Shown here one piece after another: positions 28,563 through 36,654 of a stretch of DNA of 64,000 bases (position 1 is its first letter; each line of letters opens with the position of its first letter). The position numbers and the translations under genes were made by a program. The stretch comes from Streptomyces sp. RB17 (lineage in GTDB: Bacteria > Actinomycetota > Actinomycetes > Streptomycetales > Streptomycetaceae), in the NCBI RefSeq assembly GCF_009604455.1, contig NZ_WEGL01000008.1, positions 310,001 through 374,000 on the forward strand, written 5' to 3'. The notes under the pieces are model-generated. The model saw nothing but the letters and a program-made list of their open reading frames with translations. It ran no database searches and had not been told where the DNA came from.

Positions 28563-29446
28563 ATGACCATGAACACGTCAATCGGAGCAGGCGGGGAGGG
28601 GCTGAACGCGACACACCCGGACATCAGGGTCGAGTACGTCCCGGGCAGTTGGGACGGCGTCCACGACCAGCTGCTCACCTCCTTCGAGGGCGGTGAGGCC
28701 CCGGACGTCATCCACGACGCCCCCGACGACCTCGCCGACTTGGCCTACGGCGGCTACCTCGCCGACCTGACCGATCTGCTGCCCGCTCGCCTCAAGTCCG
28801 GCATACCGCAGGCCACTTGGGGCACAGCCACCTTCGGGCACGGCAGCTACGGCGGGGCCTGGCCGCCGAAGGAACCCGTCTCCGCCACGCTCAACCTCCC
28901 CCCGTCGGCGGCCGGGCCGGCTCTTCCGCACAGGTGCGGACGGCAAGGTGACCGTGCACTTCGCCGCCGCCGACCCGGTCGTACCCCGCACGGTCCACGG
29001 CCAGGTCGCCGTCGACCGCAGCGCCCCCGCCTCGACGCCGGGCAGCGGCGGCTCGGACACCCTGCCCGGCTTCTTCGCCGGCCGGTACGCGATGGTCCCG
29101 CTGGGGTTCTCCTACCGCCGGCGGATCGTGCAGCAGGCACCGAAGGGCTTCAGCTGGGACGTACTGCCCGCGTCTCGCCCTCGGCGACTGGATGCTGCCC
29201 ACCGGCACCCGGGCCCTGCGGGACCCCGCCCTGCACGTTACGACGTACGGCTGGGCGACCGGCACCGCCCTGGCGGACCGCCTCCGCCCGGCACCCGCCC
29301 AGTCCGTCCGCGGCCGTCCCGAAGGGAAGGACAAGGTGGCCACCCCTGCCCTCCAGGAGTGCTACGGCGGCGCCATCGGCCTCGCTGACCCGCGCAGACG
29401 CCTGGAGAGCGACGGCAGCCTGGTCCTGGCCCGCTTCCAGCGCTGA
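28563..29446 (+). pseudogene. Broken sugar ABC transporter substrate-binding protein gene
   Basis: Three frames hold successive parts of a family 1 extracellular solute-binding protein. The first has HPDIRVEYVPGSWDGVHDQ, APDVIHDAPDDLADLAYGGY and ADLTDLLPARLKSG. The second has PGFFAGRYAMVPLGFSYRR and QQAPKGFSWDVLPA. The third has LALGDWMLPTGTRALRD, WATGTALADRL, and ends ESDGSLVLARFQR. The lipoprotein signal peptide is missing, internal segments are deleted and at least two frameshifts occur. No permease partners are adjacent. It is a decayed carbohydrate importer component, different from the intact lipoprotein at 62.3 kb. Confidence 0.8.
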
Positions 29447-29465
29447 GCGGGGGGATGAAATCCCT

Positions 29466-29495
29466 TTGAACGAGACGTCTCGTCTCGTTTATGTT
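29466..29495 (+). promoter_or_regulatory. Promoter and palindromic operator of the glycosyltransferase gene
   Basis: A -35 box TTGAAC (29466-29471) and a -10 box TATGTT (29490-29495) are 18 bp apart. Between them lies a perfect inverted repeat with 9-bp arms AACGAGACG (29469-29477) and CGTCTCGTT (29481-29489). Transcription should start at or next to the ATG at 29503, giving a leaderless mRNA. The repeat has TetR-operator character and would block RNA polymerase. No TetR gene is adjacent. Confidence 0.7.
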
Positions 29496-29502
29496 GGACG
29501 GC

Positions 29503-30795
29503 ATGACCGAGCCCGCCCACATCGCCATGTTCTCCATCGCCGCGCACGGCCATGTGAACCCCAGTCTGGAGGTGATCCGCGAACTGGTGGACCGGGGCCA
29601 CCGGGTCACGTACGCCGTCCCGCCGGTGTTCGCCGGGAAGGTGGCCGCCACCGGGGCCCGGCCCGTGCCGTACAGGTCCACGCTGCCCGGACCCGACGCC
29701 GCCCCGGAAGCCTGGGGCACCACGCTGCTGGACAACGTGGAGCCGTTCCTCGCGGACGCGATCCAGGCGCTCCCGCAGCTCGCGGCGGCCTACGCGGGCG
29801 ACGAGCCCGACCTCGTGCTGCACGACATCGCCTCCTACCCGGCCCGCGTCCTCGCCCACCGGTGGGGCGTCCCGGCGATCTCCCTCTCCCCGAACCTGGT
29901 CGCCTGGGAGGGCTACGAGGAGGAGGTGTTCGAGCCGATGTGGGCCGAGCCGAGGCAGACCGAACGCGGGCGGGCCTACGAGGCTCGATTCGCGTCCTGG
30001 CTCGCCCAGCACGGGATCACGGAGCGATGGGATTCCTTCGTCGGCCCGAGACGCTCGATCGTGCTCATCCCCAGGGCCCTCCAGCCGCACGCCGACCGGG
30101 TCGACGGGACCGTGCACACCTTCGTCGGCGCCTGCCAGGGCGATCGCGCCGACCAGGGTGACTGGCAGCGGCCCGGCGGCGCCGAGAAGGTCGTGCTGGT
30201 GTCGCTGGGCTCCGCCTTCACCAGGCAGCCCGCGTTCTACCGCGAGTGCGTCCGCGCCTTCGGTGACCTGCCCGGCTGGCACCTGGTCCTCCAGGTCGGC
30301 CGGCATGTGGACCCCGCCGAGCTGGGCGCCGTACCGGAGGGCGTCGAAGTGCACGGCTGGGTGCCGCAGTTGGCGGTCCTCCGGCAGGCCGACCTGTTCG
30401 TCACGCACGCGGGCGCGGGCGGCAGCCAGGAGGGCCTGGCCACGGCCACGCCGATGATCGCCGTACCGCAGGCCGTCGACCAGTTCGGCAACGCCGACAT
30501 GGTCGCCGTACCGCAGGCCGTCGACCAGTTCGGCAACGCCGACATGGTCGCCGTACCGCAGGCCGTCGACCAGTTCGGCAACGCCGACATGCTCCAGGCC
30601 CTCGGCGTCGCGCGCCGGCTGGACACCGAGGAGGCCACCGCCGACCGCCTCCGCGAGACCGCGCTCGCCCTGGTGGCCGATCCGGAGGTGGCCCGGCGCC
30701 TGAAGGACATCCGGGCGGAGATGGCCGAGGAGGGCGGCACGCGTCGCGCGGCGGACCTGATCGAGGCAGAGCTGCCGGGCGGAGCGGGGGAGTAG
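29503..30795 (+). CDS. Macrolide-type UDP-glycosyltransferase with internal triplication
   Basis: The 430-residue GT1 enzyme is related to OleD/OleI/MGT, which inactivate macrolides and other phenolics or hydroxyls by transferring glucose from UDP-glucose. It starts IAMFSIAAHGHVNPSLEVIREL (acceptor-side catalytic His) and contains VSLGSAF, VHGWVPQLAVLRQADLFVTHAGAGGSQE and the donor-site segment TPMIAVPQAVDQFGNADM. That last segment is repeated: a 15-residue unit (AVPQAVDQFGNADM plus one residue) occurs three times at residues 319-363, encoded by exact 45-bp copies (30457-30591). Family members normally have one copy, so 30 extra residues sit in the sugar-nucleotide pocket and activity is doubtful. 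It is controlled by the palindromic promoter just upstream. Confidence 0.92.
   Translation: MTEPAHIAMFSIAAHGHVNPSLEVIRELVDRGHRVTYAVPPVFAGKVAATGARPVPYRSTLPGPDAAPEAWGTTLLDNVEPFLADAIQALPQLAAAYAGDEPDLVLHDIASYPARVLAHRWGVPAISLSPNLVAWEGYEEEVFEPMWAEPRQTERGRAYEARFASWLAQHGITERWDSFVGPRRSIVLIPRALQPHADRVDGTVHTFVGACQGDRADQGDWQRPGGAEKVVLVSLGSAFTRQPAFYRECVRAFGDLPGWHLVLQVGRHVDPAELGAVPEGVEVHGWVPQLAVLRQADLFVTHAGAGGSQEGLATATPMIAVPQAVDQFGNADMVAVPQAVDQFGNADMVAVPQAVDQFGNADMLQALGVARRLDTEEATADRLRETALALVADPEVARRLKDIRAEMAEEGGTRRAADLIEAELPGGAGE
30457..30591 (+). repeat. 45-bp in-frame tandem triplication
   Basis: Three head-to-tail 45-bp copies occupy 30457-30501, 30502-30546 and 30547-30591. They are identical except for the first codon (ATC versus GTC). 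Perfect identity suggests a recent slippage or unequal recombination event, or an assembly error. Confidence 0.92.
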
Positions 30796-30808
30796 GCCAC
30801 CCCGCCCC

Positions 30809-30875
30809 GAAGGGGCGCGGAGTTGTTTCGACATGCGGCTCCGCCGCATGGACGCGACAGCCCCCGCGCCCCTTC
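30809..30875. terminator. Bidirectional nested stem-loop terminator
   Basis: Perfect 12-bp outer arms GAAGGGGCGCGG (30809-30820) and CCGCGCCCCTTC (30864-30875) enclose an inner hairpin CATGCGGC-TCC-GCCGCATG (30832-30850). It lies between the convergent glycosyltransferase and MmpL genes. The outer arm resembles the GGGGCGCGG element common between Streptomyces genes. Confidence 0.75.
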
Positions 30876-30917
30876 ACTCGCGTACGGTCTCGACCACCCC
30901 GGTGGGCAGGCGCGGAA

Positions 30918-33164
30918 TCAGACCGGCACCCGCTCCCCCTCCTCCCGCACCCGCCGGGAGGCGACCGGCGCCTCGTCATGGGTGAGGTCGGGCAGGCGGC
31001 GCAGCCACTTCGGCAGGTACCAGTTGCGCTCGCCGAGCAGGGCCATCACGGCCGGCAGCAGCACACCGCGGATGACCGTCGCGTCGATGAGGACCGCCGC
31101 GGCCAGGCCCACACCCATCTGCTTCATGGACTGCATCGACAGCGTGCCGAAGATCGCGAACACGGCGACCATGATGACCGCGGCGCTGGTGACGACCCCG
31201 GCCGTGGTCACCACGCCGTGCCGGATCGCGTCCTTCGTCGTACGGCCGTTGATGCGGGCCTCGCGGATCCGGGAGACGACGAACACGTGGTAGTCCATCG
31301 ACAGCCCGAACAGGATCACGAACAGGAACAGCGGCAGCCAGGTCACGATCGCGCCGACCCCCTGCGCGCCCACCAGCGAGGCACCCCAGCCGTGCTGGAA
31401 GACCGCGACGAGGACGCCGTACGCGGCGCCCACCGACAGCAGGTTGAGCACGATCGACGTGATCGCCACGGTCAGCGAGCGGAACGACAGCAGCATCAGC
31501 AGGAAGGCGAAGACGATCACGAACGCGAAGACCGGGACGACGGACCCGAGCAGCTGGTCGTTGAAGTCGTGGTTGCCGGCCACCTGTCCGGTGATCGGCG
31601 CCTGCACGCTGTCGACCTTGCCGAGCGTGGCGGGCCGTACCTCGTCGCGCAGCTTGTCCAGGCTCTTCACGGCCCGGTCCATGTCGGAGCCGCCGACCAG
31701 CGGCACGGAGACCAGGGCGACGTTCTGCGCGTCGTGCACACGGATGTCGACCGGGCCGCGCGAGGCGCCGGAGGCGATCGCCTGCCGCTTGAAGTCGGCG
31801 AGGGCCTGCCGGACCTCGGGCGCGCCGATGTCCTTGGCCCTGACCACGACCTGGGCCGGGTCACTGCCGCCCGGGAAGGCGTCGTTGATCCGGTTGTACG
31901 TCTGCACGATCGGCAGCGACTTCCCGAACTCCTGGTCCAGGGTGAGCTGCTGGGTCTTCATGCCGAGCGCGGGCGCGGCGACCGCCAGCAGCGCGCCGGC
32001 CGCCACGACGACGGAGACCAGCGGCCTGGCCAGCACCGCGCGCAGGACGGCGGTCCAGACCCGGCTGCCCTCGCCCGCGGCCCGCTTCCGGTTCCGGCGG
32101 CCCAGGAACGGGATACGGCCCTTCTCCACCCGCTCACCGAGCAGCGACAGCAGCGCCGGCAGGACCGTCACCGAGCCGACCATGGCAACGGCGACCACCA
32201 TCAGCGAGGCCAGACCCATCGCCTCGAACTCGGCGAGCCCGGTGAAGAGCATGCCGGCCATCGCCACGCACACCGTGACCCCGGACACGATGACCGCCCG
32301 GCCGCTGGTGGCGGCGGCGATCCTGAGCGCGGTGCCCGGGTCCCGTCCCGCCTGCCGCTCCTCGCGCTCGCGGCGCAGATAGAACAGGCAGTAGTCGACG
32401 CCGACGGCCAGACCGACCAGCAGCATCACGGAGTTGGCGGTGTCGCTCATCGGCTGCAGATGGCTGACGATGCCCATCAGGCCCATCGTCGCCACGATCG
32501 CCGTGATGGCGAGGGCCACCGGCAGCAGCGCCGCCACCAGCGCCCCGAAGGCGATCAGCAGGATGCCGAGCGCCACCGGCACCGCCGAGTACTCGGCCTG
32601 CTTGAAGTCGTCGCCGAAGGCGTCCTTGTACTGCTTCTGCATGCTGGCGCCGCCGAGCTCCTCGATCCGCAGCGAGCCGTGCGCCTTCTGCACCCCGGCG
32701 ACCGCGTCCAGCACCGGCTCGACCCGGTCGACCGCCGTCTTGGCGTCACCGCGCATGTCGAACTGCACCAGTGCGCTGCGGCCGTCCCGGGAGATGGTGT
32801 GCGTGTCGTACGGCGAGGTCACGGCCGTGACCTTCCCGGTGCCCTCGACCGCCTTCACCACGTCGGCGACGGCGGCCCGGAACTCGGCGCCCGTCGCACT
32901 CACTCCGGCGTCCTTGGACTGGATCAGGACGGTCTCGCCGGCCGGCTCCTTGATCCCCGCGTCGTCGATGATCCGGGCAGCGGTGTGCGTCTCGCCCTTG
33001 AGCTGGTTGTTCTCGTCGACGTCGACCCGGCCCGCCGCCGAGCCCAGCCCCATGGCCAGCACGACGAACAGCACCCATATGCCCACGGCCGCCCAGCGGT
33101 GCCGGGCGCTCCAGCCGCCGGCGCGGGCGGCCAGCCCCCGCACCGGCACGTCCCTGTTCCCCAT
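30918..33164 (-). CDS. MmpL/RND-family membrane exporter
   Basis: The 748-residue protein has the MmpL topology: a first helix (WAAVGIWVLFVVLAMGLG), a large extracellular loop (about 45-190), five helices including MLLVGLAVGVDYCLFYLRR, a cytosolic loop, then a second half with extracellular loop and helices including FLFVILFGLSMDYHVFVVSR. The paired GxxxDY motifs (GLAVGVDY and LFGLSMDY) are the proton-relay signature of MmpL proteins. It probably exports a lipid or small hydrophobic molecule using the proton gradient. The ATG at 33164 with AGGGGGAAGA upstream is preferred over a start 15 codons earlier. It is convergent with the glycosyltransferase gene. Confidence 0.93.
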   Translation of the reverse strand: MGNRDVPVRGLAARAGGWSARHRWAAVGIWVLFVVLAMGLGSAAGRVDVDENNQLKGETHTAARIIDDAGIKEPAGETVLIQSKDAGVSATGAEFRAAVADVVKAVEGTGKVTAVTSPYDTHTISRDGRSALVQFDMRGDAKTAVDRVEPVLDAVAGVQKAHGSLRIEELGGASMQKQYKDAFGDDFKQAEYSAVPVALGILLIAFGALVAALLPVALAITAIVATMGLMGIVSHLQPMSDTANSVMLLVGLAVGVDYCLFYLRREREERQAGRDPGTALRIAAATSGRAVIVSGVTVCVAMAGMLFTGLAEFEAMGLASLMVVAVAMVGSVTVLPALLSLLGERVEKGRIPFLGRRNRKRAAGEGSRVWTAVLRAVLARPLVSVVVAAGALLAVAAPALGMKTQQLTLDQEFGKSLPIVQTYNRINDAFPGGSDPAQVVVRAKDIGAPEVRQALADFKRQAIASGASRGPVDIRVHDAQNVALVSVPLVGGSDMDRAVKSLDKLRDEVRPATLGKVDSVQAPITGQVAGNHDFNDQLLGSVVPVFAFVIVFAFLLMLLSFRSLTVAITSIVLNLLSVGAAYGVLVAVFQHGWGASLVGAQGVGAIVTWLPLFLFVILFGLSMDYHVFVVSRIREARINGRTTKDAIRHGVVTTAGVVTSAAVIMVAVFAIFGTLSMQSMKQMGVGLAAAVLIDATVIRGVLLPAVMALLGERNWYLPKWLRRLPDLTHDEAPVASRRVREEGERVPV

Positions 33165-33572
33165 CGCGGGTCTTCCCCCTCGTGTGCGGTGGCGACCCCC
33201 TGTCGCCACCTCTGCGCTTGCTCCGGTACGACCGTATGAGCCGGGTGAACGCGTCTCGTCGTGCTGCCCGGTGAACTCGGCGGGGCGCCGGTCCGCACTG
33301 GGGAGGACGACGGCCCCCTACACCTATCCGTGCTTCTCGGGGGCGCGTCTCGGGGTCGGCAGCCCGTTCCGCCGGCCGTCGGACGTGGGTTGTCCGTTCT
33401 GCCGCCGGCGCGGCGGTTTGTGATTACGAAACCTTGTTGAACAAGTCACAGCTGCGTGTAGAGGTTGATCCGGTGCCCGGCGATCGGCGAGAGTTTCGCG
33501 CAGCCCGCCCCGCGCGGGCCCGGCCGTCGTGCCCACCCCCACGGGGCACGACGGCCGCTCTACGCTGACCGG
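33165..33572. other. Regulatory intergenic region with inverted repeats
   Basis: This divergent region between the MmpL and DUF1697 genes holds no convincing gene. Visible elements are: a perfect 9-bp stem GGTGGCGAC/GTCGCCACC (33188-33210) that would fold in the MmpL mRNA leader; CGTCTCGT (33252-33259), identical to part of the operator upstream of the glycosyltransferase; and the palindrome CTTGTT-G-AACAAG (33433-33445). Confidence 0.5.
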
Positions 33573-34124
33573 ATGACGACCTACGCGGCGCTGTTGCGCG
33601 GAATCAACGTCGGCGGCAGCAAGAAGCTGCCGATGGCCGACCTCCGTACGCTGCTGACCGGCCTCGGTCACACCGGCGTACGGACCCATCTGCAGAGCGG
33701 TCAGGCCGTGTTCACCACCGGCCACGGCGACGAGGAGTCGCTCGCGGCGGAGCTGAGCCGGGCGATCGAGGAGCGGTTCGGCTTTCCGGTCGACGTGATC
33801 GTGCGCGACCACACCTATCTGAAGGCGGTCGTCGAGGCCTGCCCGTTCCCGGCCGCCGACCTGGAGGCCAGACAGCTGCACGTCACGTACTTCTCCGCAC
33901 CGGTCACCCCGGACCGCTTCGCGGAGATCGACCCCGCCGCCCACCTGCCCGAGGAGTTCCGCCTCGGCGACCGCTGCCTGTATCTGTACGCCCCCGAGGG
34001 CCTCGGCCGCTCCAAGCTCGCCGAGGCGCTGTCCCGCCGCCCCCGGACCAAGGGCGTGATCGCCACGGGCCGGAACTGGAACACGGTGGTCAAACTGGTC
34101 GAGCTGACGGTTCCGGGAGCATGA
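33573..34124 (+). CDS. DUF1697 family protein
   Basis: The 183-residue protein matches DUF1697: TYAALLRGINVGGSKKLPMADLR at the start, GVRTHLQSGQAVF, a middle ELSRAIEERFGFPVDVIVR, and the end KGVIATGRNWNTVVKL. The family is widespread, small and cytosolic; structures are known but no activity is established. The ATG at 33573 begins the conserved domain. Codon bias is normal for the neighbourhood. It is monocistronic, with a palindrome about 130 bp upstream. Confidence 0.9.
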   Translation: MTTYAALLRGINVGGSKKLPMADLRTLLTGLGHTGVRTHLQSGQAVFTTGHGDEESLAAELSRAIEERFGFPVDVIVRDHTYLKAVVEACPFPAADLEARQLHVTYFSAPVTPDRFAEIDPAAHLPEEFRLGDRCLYLYAPEGLGRSKLAEALSRRPRTKGVIATGRNWNTVVKLVELTVPGA

Positions 34125-34264
34125 CGGCCGTTGCCGGCATCCCCTCGGGGCCGCAGCCCAACCGGTTGCCGGCCGGCGCCGTGGTACGGCAAGGCAGTTG
34201 ATCTTCCGGCCGGTTCGGCGTTTCGTAGGGCGTGGACCGTACGCACGAAGGGGCGGGGGAACGG

Positions 34265-35239
34265 GTGGACGAGGTCACGGACGGAGCCCGGGCTGGCGAG
34301 GCCACGCAGGACGACGGGCGGCGGCTCGCGGAGCGGTTCGAGGCGGACCGGCGGCATCTCACGGCCGTGGCCTACCGGCTGCTCGGCTCGGCCGCCGAGG
34401 CCGACGACGCGCTGCAGGAGGCCTGGCTGCGGGCCCGGCAGGCCGACCTCGACGGGGTGCGGAACCTCACCGGCTGGCTGACCACCGTGGTGACCCGGGT
34501 CTGCCTCAACCTGCTACGGGCCCGCCGCAACCGGCGCGAGGAGTTCCTCGACGCCTACGAAGACGCCCACGAAACCCCGGCGGCCCCCGCCGAGGCCGGC
34601 GACCCCGCCCGGGAGGTGCTGCTGGCCGACCAGGTCGGGGTCGCGCTGCTCGTCGTCCTCGACACCCTCGGCCCGGCCGAGCGGGTCGCCTTCGTGCTGC
34701 ACGACATGTTCGCGGTGACCTTCGAGGAGATCGCCCCGCTGATCGAGAAGACCCCGGCCGCCACCCGGCAGCTCGCCAGCCGGGCCCGCCGCCGCGTCCA
34801 GGGCCGGCCGGCCGCGCCCGCCGCCGACGCCGTACGCCGGCGCCGGGCCGTGGAGGCCTTCCTCGCCGCCACCCGCGGCGGCGACTTCACGGCCCTGGTC
34901 GCGCTGCTCGACCCGGACGTGGTGCTGCACGCCGACGCGCTGGTCGTGCCCACGCCCGAACCGGTCACCGTGCGGGGCGCCGAGCCCGTCGCCCGGGGCG
35001 CGACGGCCGCCATGGAGCGCGCTCTGCTCACCGGACTCGCCCTGCTGGACGGCGAGTTCGGCCTGGTCATGGCGGAGCGGGGGCGGCCACGTCTGGTCCT
35101 GGCCTTCGCCTTCGGCGCGGACGGCCGGATCACCCGGATCGACGTCGTGGCGGAACCGGAACGCCTGCGCGGAACGGAGATCGCGGTGGTGCCGGGGCCG
35201 AGCGGGGCCGGTGGAGCCGGCGGGGAATTGGACCAGTGA
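34265..35239 (+). CDS. ECF sigma factor with C-terminal SnoaL-like domain
   Basis: The 324-residue protein has ECF sigma region 2 (FEADRRHLTAVAYRLLGS, ADDALQEAWLRAR), region 4 (LGPAERVAFVLHDMFAVTFEEIAPLIEKTPAATRQLASRARRRV), and a C-terminal NTF2/SnoaL-like extension (about 190-315). This is the SigJ/ECF41-like architecture, in which the extension modulates activity and no separate anti-sigma factor is needed. The hallmark C-terminal motif corresponds weakly to EPERL near residue 299. The GTG at 34265 follows GGCGGGGGA; another in-frame GTG at 34232 is possible. Such genes are often beside oxidoreductases; here a DsbA-like mycothiol enzyme follows 56 bp downstream. Confidence 0.88.
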   Translation: MDEVTDGARAGEATQDDGRRLAERFEADRRHLTAVAYRLLGSAAEADDALQEAWLRARQADLDGVRNLTGWLTTVVTRVCLNLLRARRNRREEFLDAYEDAHETPAAPAEAGDPAREVLLADQVGVALLVVLDTLGPAERVAFVLHDMFAVTFEEIAPLIEKTPAATRQLASRARRRVQGRPAAPAADAVRRRRAVEAFLAATRGGDFTALVALLDPDVVLHADALVVPTPEPVTVRGAEPVARGATAAMERALLTGLALLDGEFGLVMAERGRPRLVLAFAFGADGRITRIDVVAEPERLRGTEIAVVPGPSGAGGAGGELDQ

Positions 35240-35294
35240 ATCGGGCGCGGATTGGCCCGCGACACTGAACCAATATGGCACTAGCGTCGCTGTC

Positions 35295-35930
35295 ATGACG
35301 TACCGCGAAACCGCCACCGAGCCCGCCCCGACCCGGGTCGACTTCTTCTTCGACCCGGCCTGCCCCTTCGCCTGGATCACCTCCCGCTGGCTGCTGGAGG
35401 TCGAGCGCCTGCGCCCGCTCGACCTCCGGTTCCGGGTGATGAGCCTGTACCTGCACAACACGGGCAACGAACTCCCCGACTGGTACCGCGACTTGGTGGA
35501 CCGCTCGATCGGCCCGGTGCGGGTCGCCGTGGCCGCCGCCGAACGGCACGGTGACAAGGTGCTGCGCGATCTGTACACCGCGTTCGGCACCCGCATCCAC
35601 GAAGGCCGGATCGAGGACTTCGACCGGGTGGTCGCCGAGTCGCTGGCCGAACTCGGGCTGCCCGCCGACCTGTCGGCCGCCGCGCACGATCCGTCGTACG
35701 ACGACGCGGTGCGCCGCAGCCACGAGGCCGGCGTCGAGCCGGAGACGGGCGGCTACGTGGGCACGCCGACCCTGCACATCGACGGCACGGTGTGGTTCGG
35801 TCCCGTCCTGCGCGCCGTTCCGCGCGGCGCGGAGGCGGCCGAACTCTTCGACAGCTTCCGGGTGCTGGCCGGCCACCCCGACCTCTTCGAACTCAAGCGC
35901 ACGCGCACCGGCGCCCTCCGCTTCGACTGA
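35295..35930 (+). CDS. Rv2466c-like mycothiol-dependent DsbA-family protein
   Basis: The 211-residue thioredoxin-fold protein of the DsbA/2-hydroxychromene isomerase group is closely similar in layout to the mycobacterial mycothiol-dependent nitroreductase Rv2466c: VDFFFDPACPFAWITSRWLLEV, FRVMSLYLHN, GPVRVAVAAAERHG, VGTPTLHIDG, FFELKRTRT-type C-terminus (here LFELKRTRTGALRFD). Rv2466c has a CPWC active site. Here the motif is C23-P-F-A26, so the resolving cysteine is Ala and chemistry must rely on a single cysteine plus mycothiol. It should act in cytosolic redox defence. It is downstream of the ECF sigma gene. Confidence 0.88.
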   Translation: MTYRETATEPAPTRVDFFFDPACPFAWITSRWLLEVERLRPLDLRFRVMSLYLHNTGNELPDWYRDLVDRSIGPVRVAVAAAERHGDKVLRDLYTAFGTRIHEGRIEDFDRVVAESLAELGLPADLSAAAHDPSYDDAVRRSHEAGVEPETGGYVGTPTLHIDGTVWFGPVLRAVPRGAEAAELFDSFRVLAGHPDLFELKRTRTGALRFD

Positions 35931-36178
35931 CACGGAAACCGGTTGGCCGATAAACGCCGCTCGCCCTCCTCGAGTTCGCCGCTCGTGTGACACACGGACC
36001 GTGACCGACGCAGAACGAAGAGCCGCCGCGGTCCGACGTCACAGGGGAGCGCCGGACCCCGGCGGCCCTCTACCACGCACCCGTCCCGCAAGGCCAGCCC
36101 TCGCCGAACCTCGCGACAAACTCATCCCGTTGTCCCTAGGGTGATGCGCGCAGACGGCCGGAAGGGGCGAGGGGACGG
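35931..36178 (+). other. Upstream region of small unknown genes
   Basis: This is the start of a 720-bp stretch with no recognised gene. A TAGGGT -10-like box (36137-36142) within CCCTAGGG precedes a strong purine-rich ribosome site (GGAAGGGGCGAGGGGACGG, up to 36178), suggesting that a transcript and a small gene begin here. Confidence 0.35.
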
Positions 36179-36601
36179 ATGAGCGTGTCGGGCGGACCAT
36201 CACGGGCCCTGCCGCAGTACCGTGCGGGCACGCCGGCACCGGCGCCGGCGCGGCACCGCGGGAACGGAGTGCCCCGGCGACCGGGCGCCCCGGGGTACGC
36301 CGACGGCGTCTTCGCCCACCGCGTCGACCGGGTCACCGGAGACCGGCCGTACGCGCCGGGGCTCCCGGAAACGGCCGTACCCTCTCGTCCCGCGCCGCCC
36401 CCGGGAGCCCGGTCAACGGACACGGGTCACCCGGATGGGTGGCGATTTTCGGCCTACTCGACACCTCATTCGCGGGTCACCTCTTCCGGGCCCGGTGCAG
36501 GGCGGCCCCGGGCCGCCGGGCGCCGGCCCGGAACATCGGTAACGTCAGCCGCACCAGCATCTTCGGCAACCACAGCCTGGTCGCCCGCGCCGAAGCCGTA
36601 G
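36179..36601 (+). CDS. Hypothetical small protein, possibly frameshifted
   Basis: An open frame of 140 codons starts MSVSGGPSRALPQYRAG directly after a strong Shine-Dalgarno sequence. Its first 75 codons have good third-position G/C bias. From about 36430 the bias moves to another frame (GTG at 36439, MAIFGLLDTSFAGHLFR, ending at 36654 in an ATGA overlap with the next gene). Either there are two overlapping small genes or one gene is broken by a frameshift. No family is recognised. It is Pro/Arg/Gly-rich, so a chance ORF is possible. Confidence 0.3.
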   Translation: MSVSGGPSRALPQYRAGTPAPAPARHRGNGVPRRPGAPGYADGVFAHRVDRVTGDRPYAPGLPETAVPSRPAPPPGARSTDTGHPDGWRFSAYSTPHSRVTSSGPGAGRPRAAGRRPGTSVTSAAPASSATTAWSPAPKP

Positions 36602-36654
36602 CCACCCCCCACCCCCGAAGGCTCCTTCGGACGACAAGCGAGGACAGGACATGA
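36439..36654 (+). CDS. Hypothetical 71-residue protein overlapping the next start
   Basis: The GTG-initiated frame encodes MAIFGLLDTSFAGHLFRARC and later NIGNVSRTSIFGNHSLVARAE, with strong third-position G/C bias. Its TGA overlaps the ATG of the 36651 gene (ATGA), typical of translational coupling. It has no recognised domain. It may be the 3' half of the frame starting at 36179. Low confidence. Confidence 0.3.
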   Translation: MAIFGLLDTSFAGHLFRARCRAAPGRRAPARNIGNVSRTSIFGNHSLVARAEAVATPHPRRLLRTTSEDRT

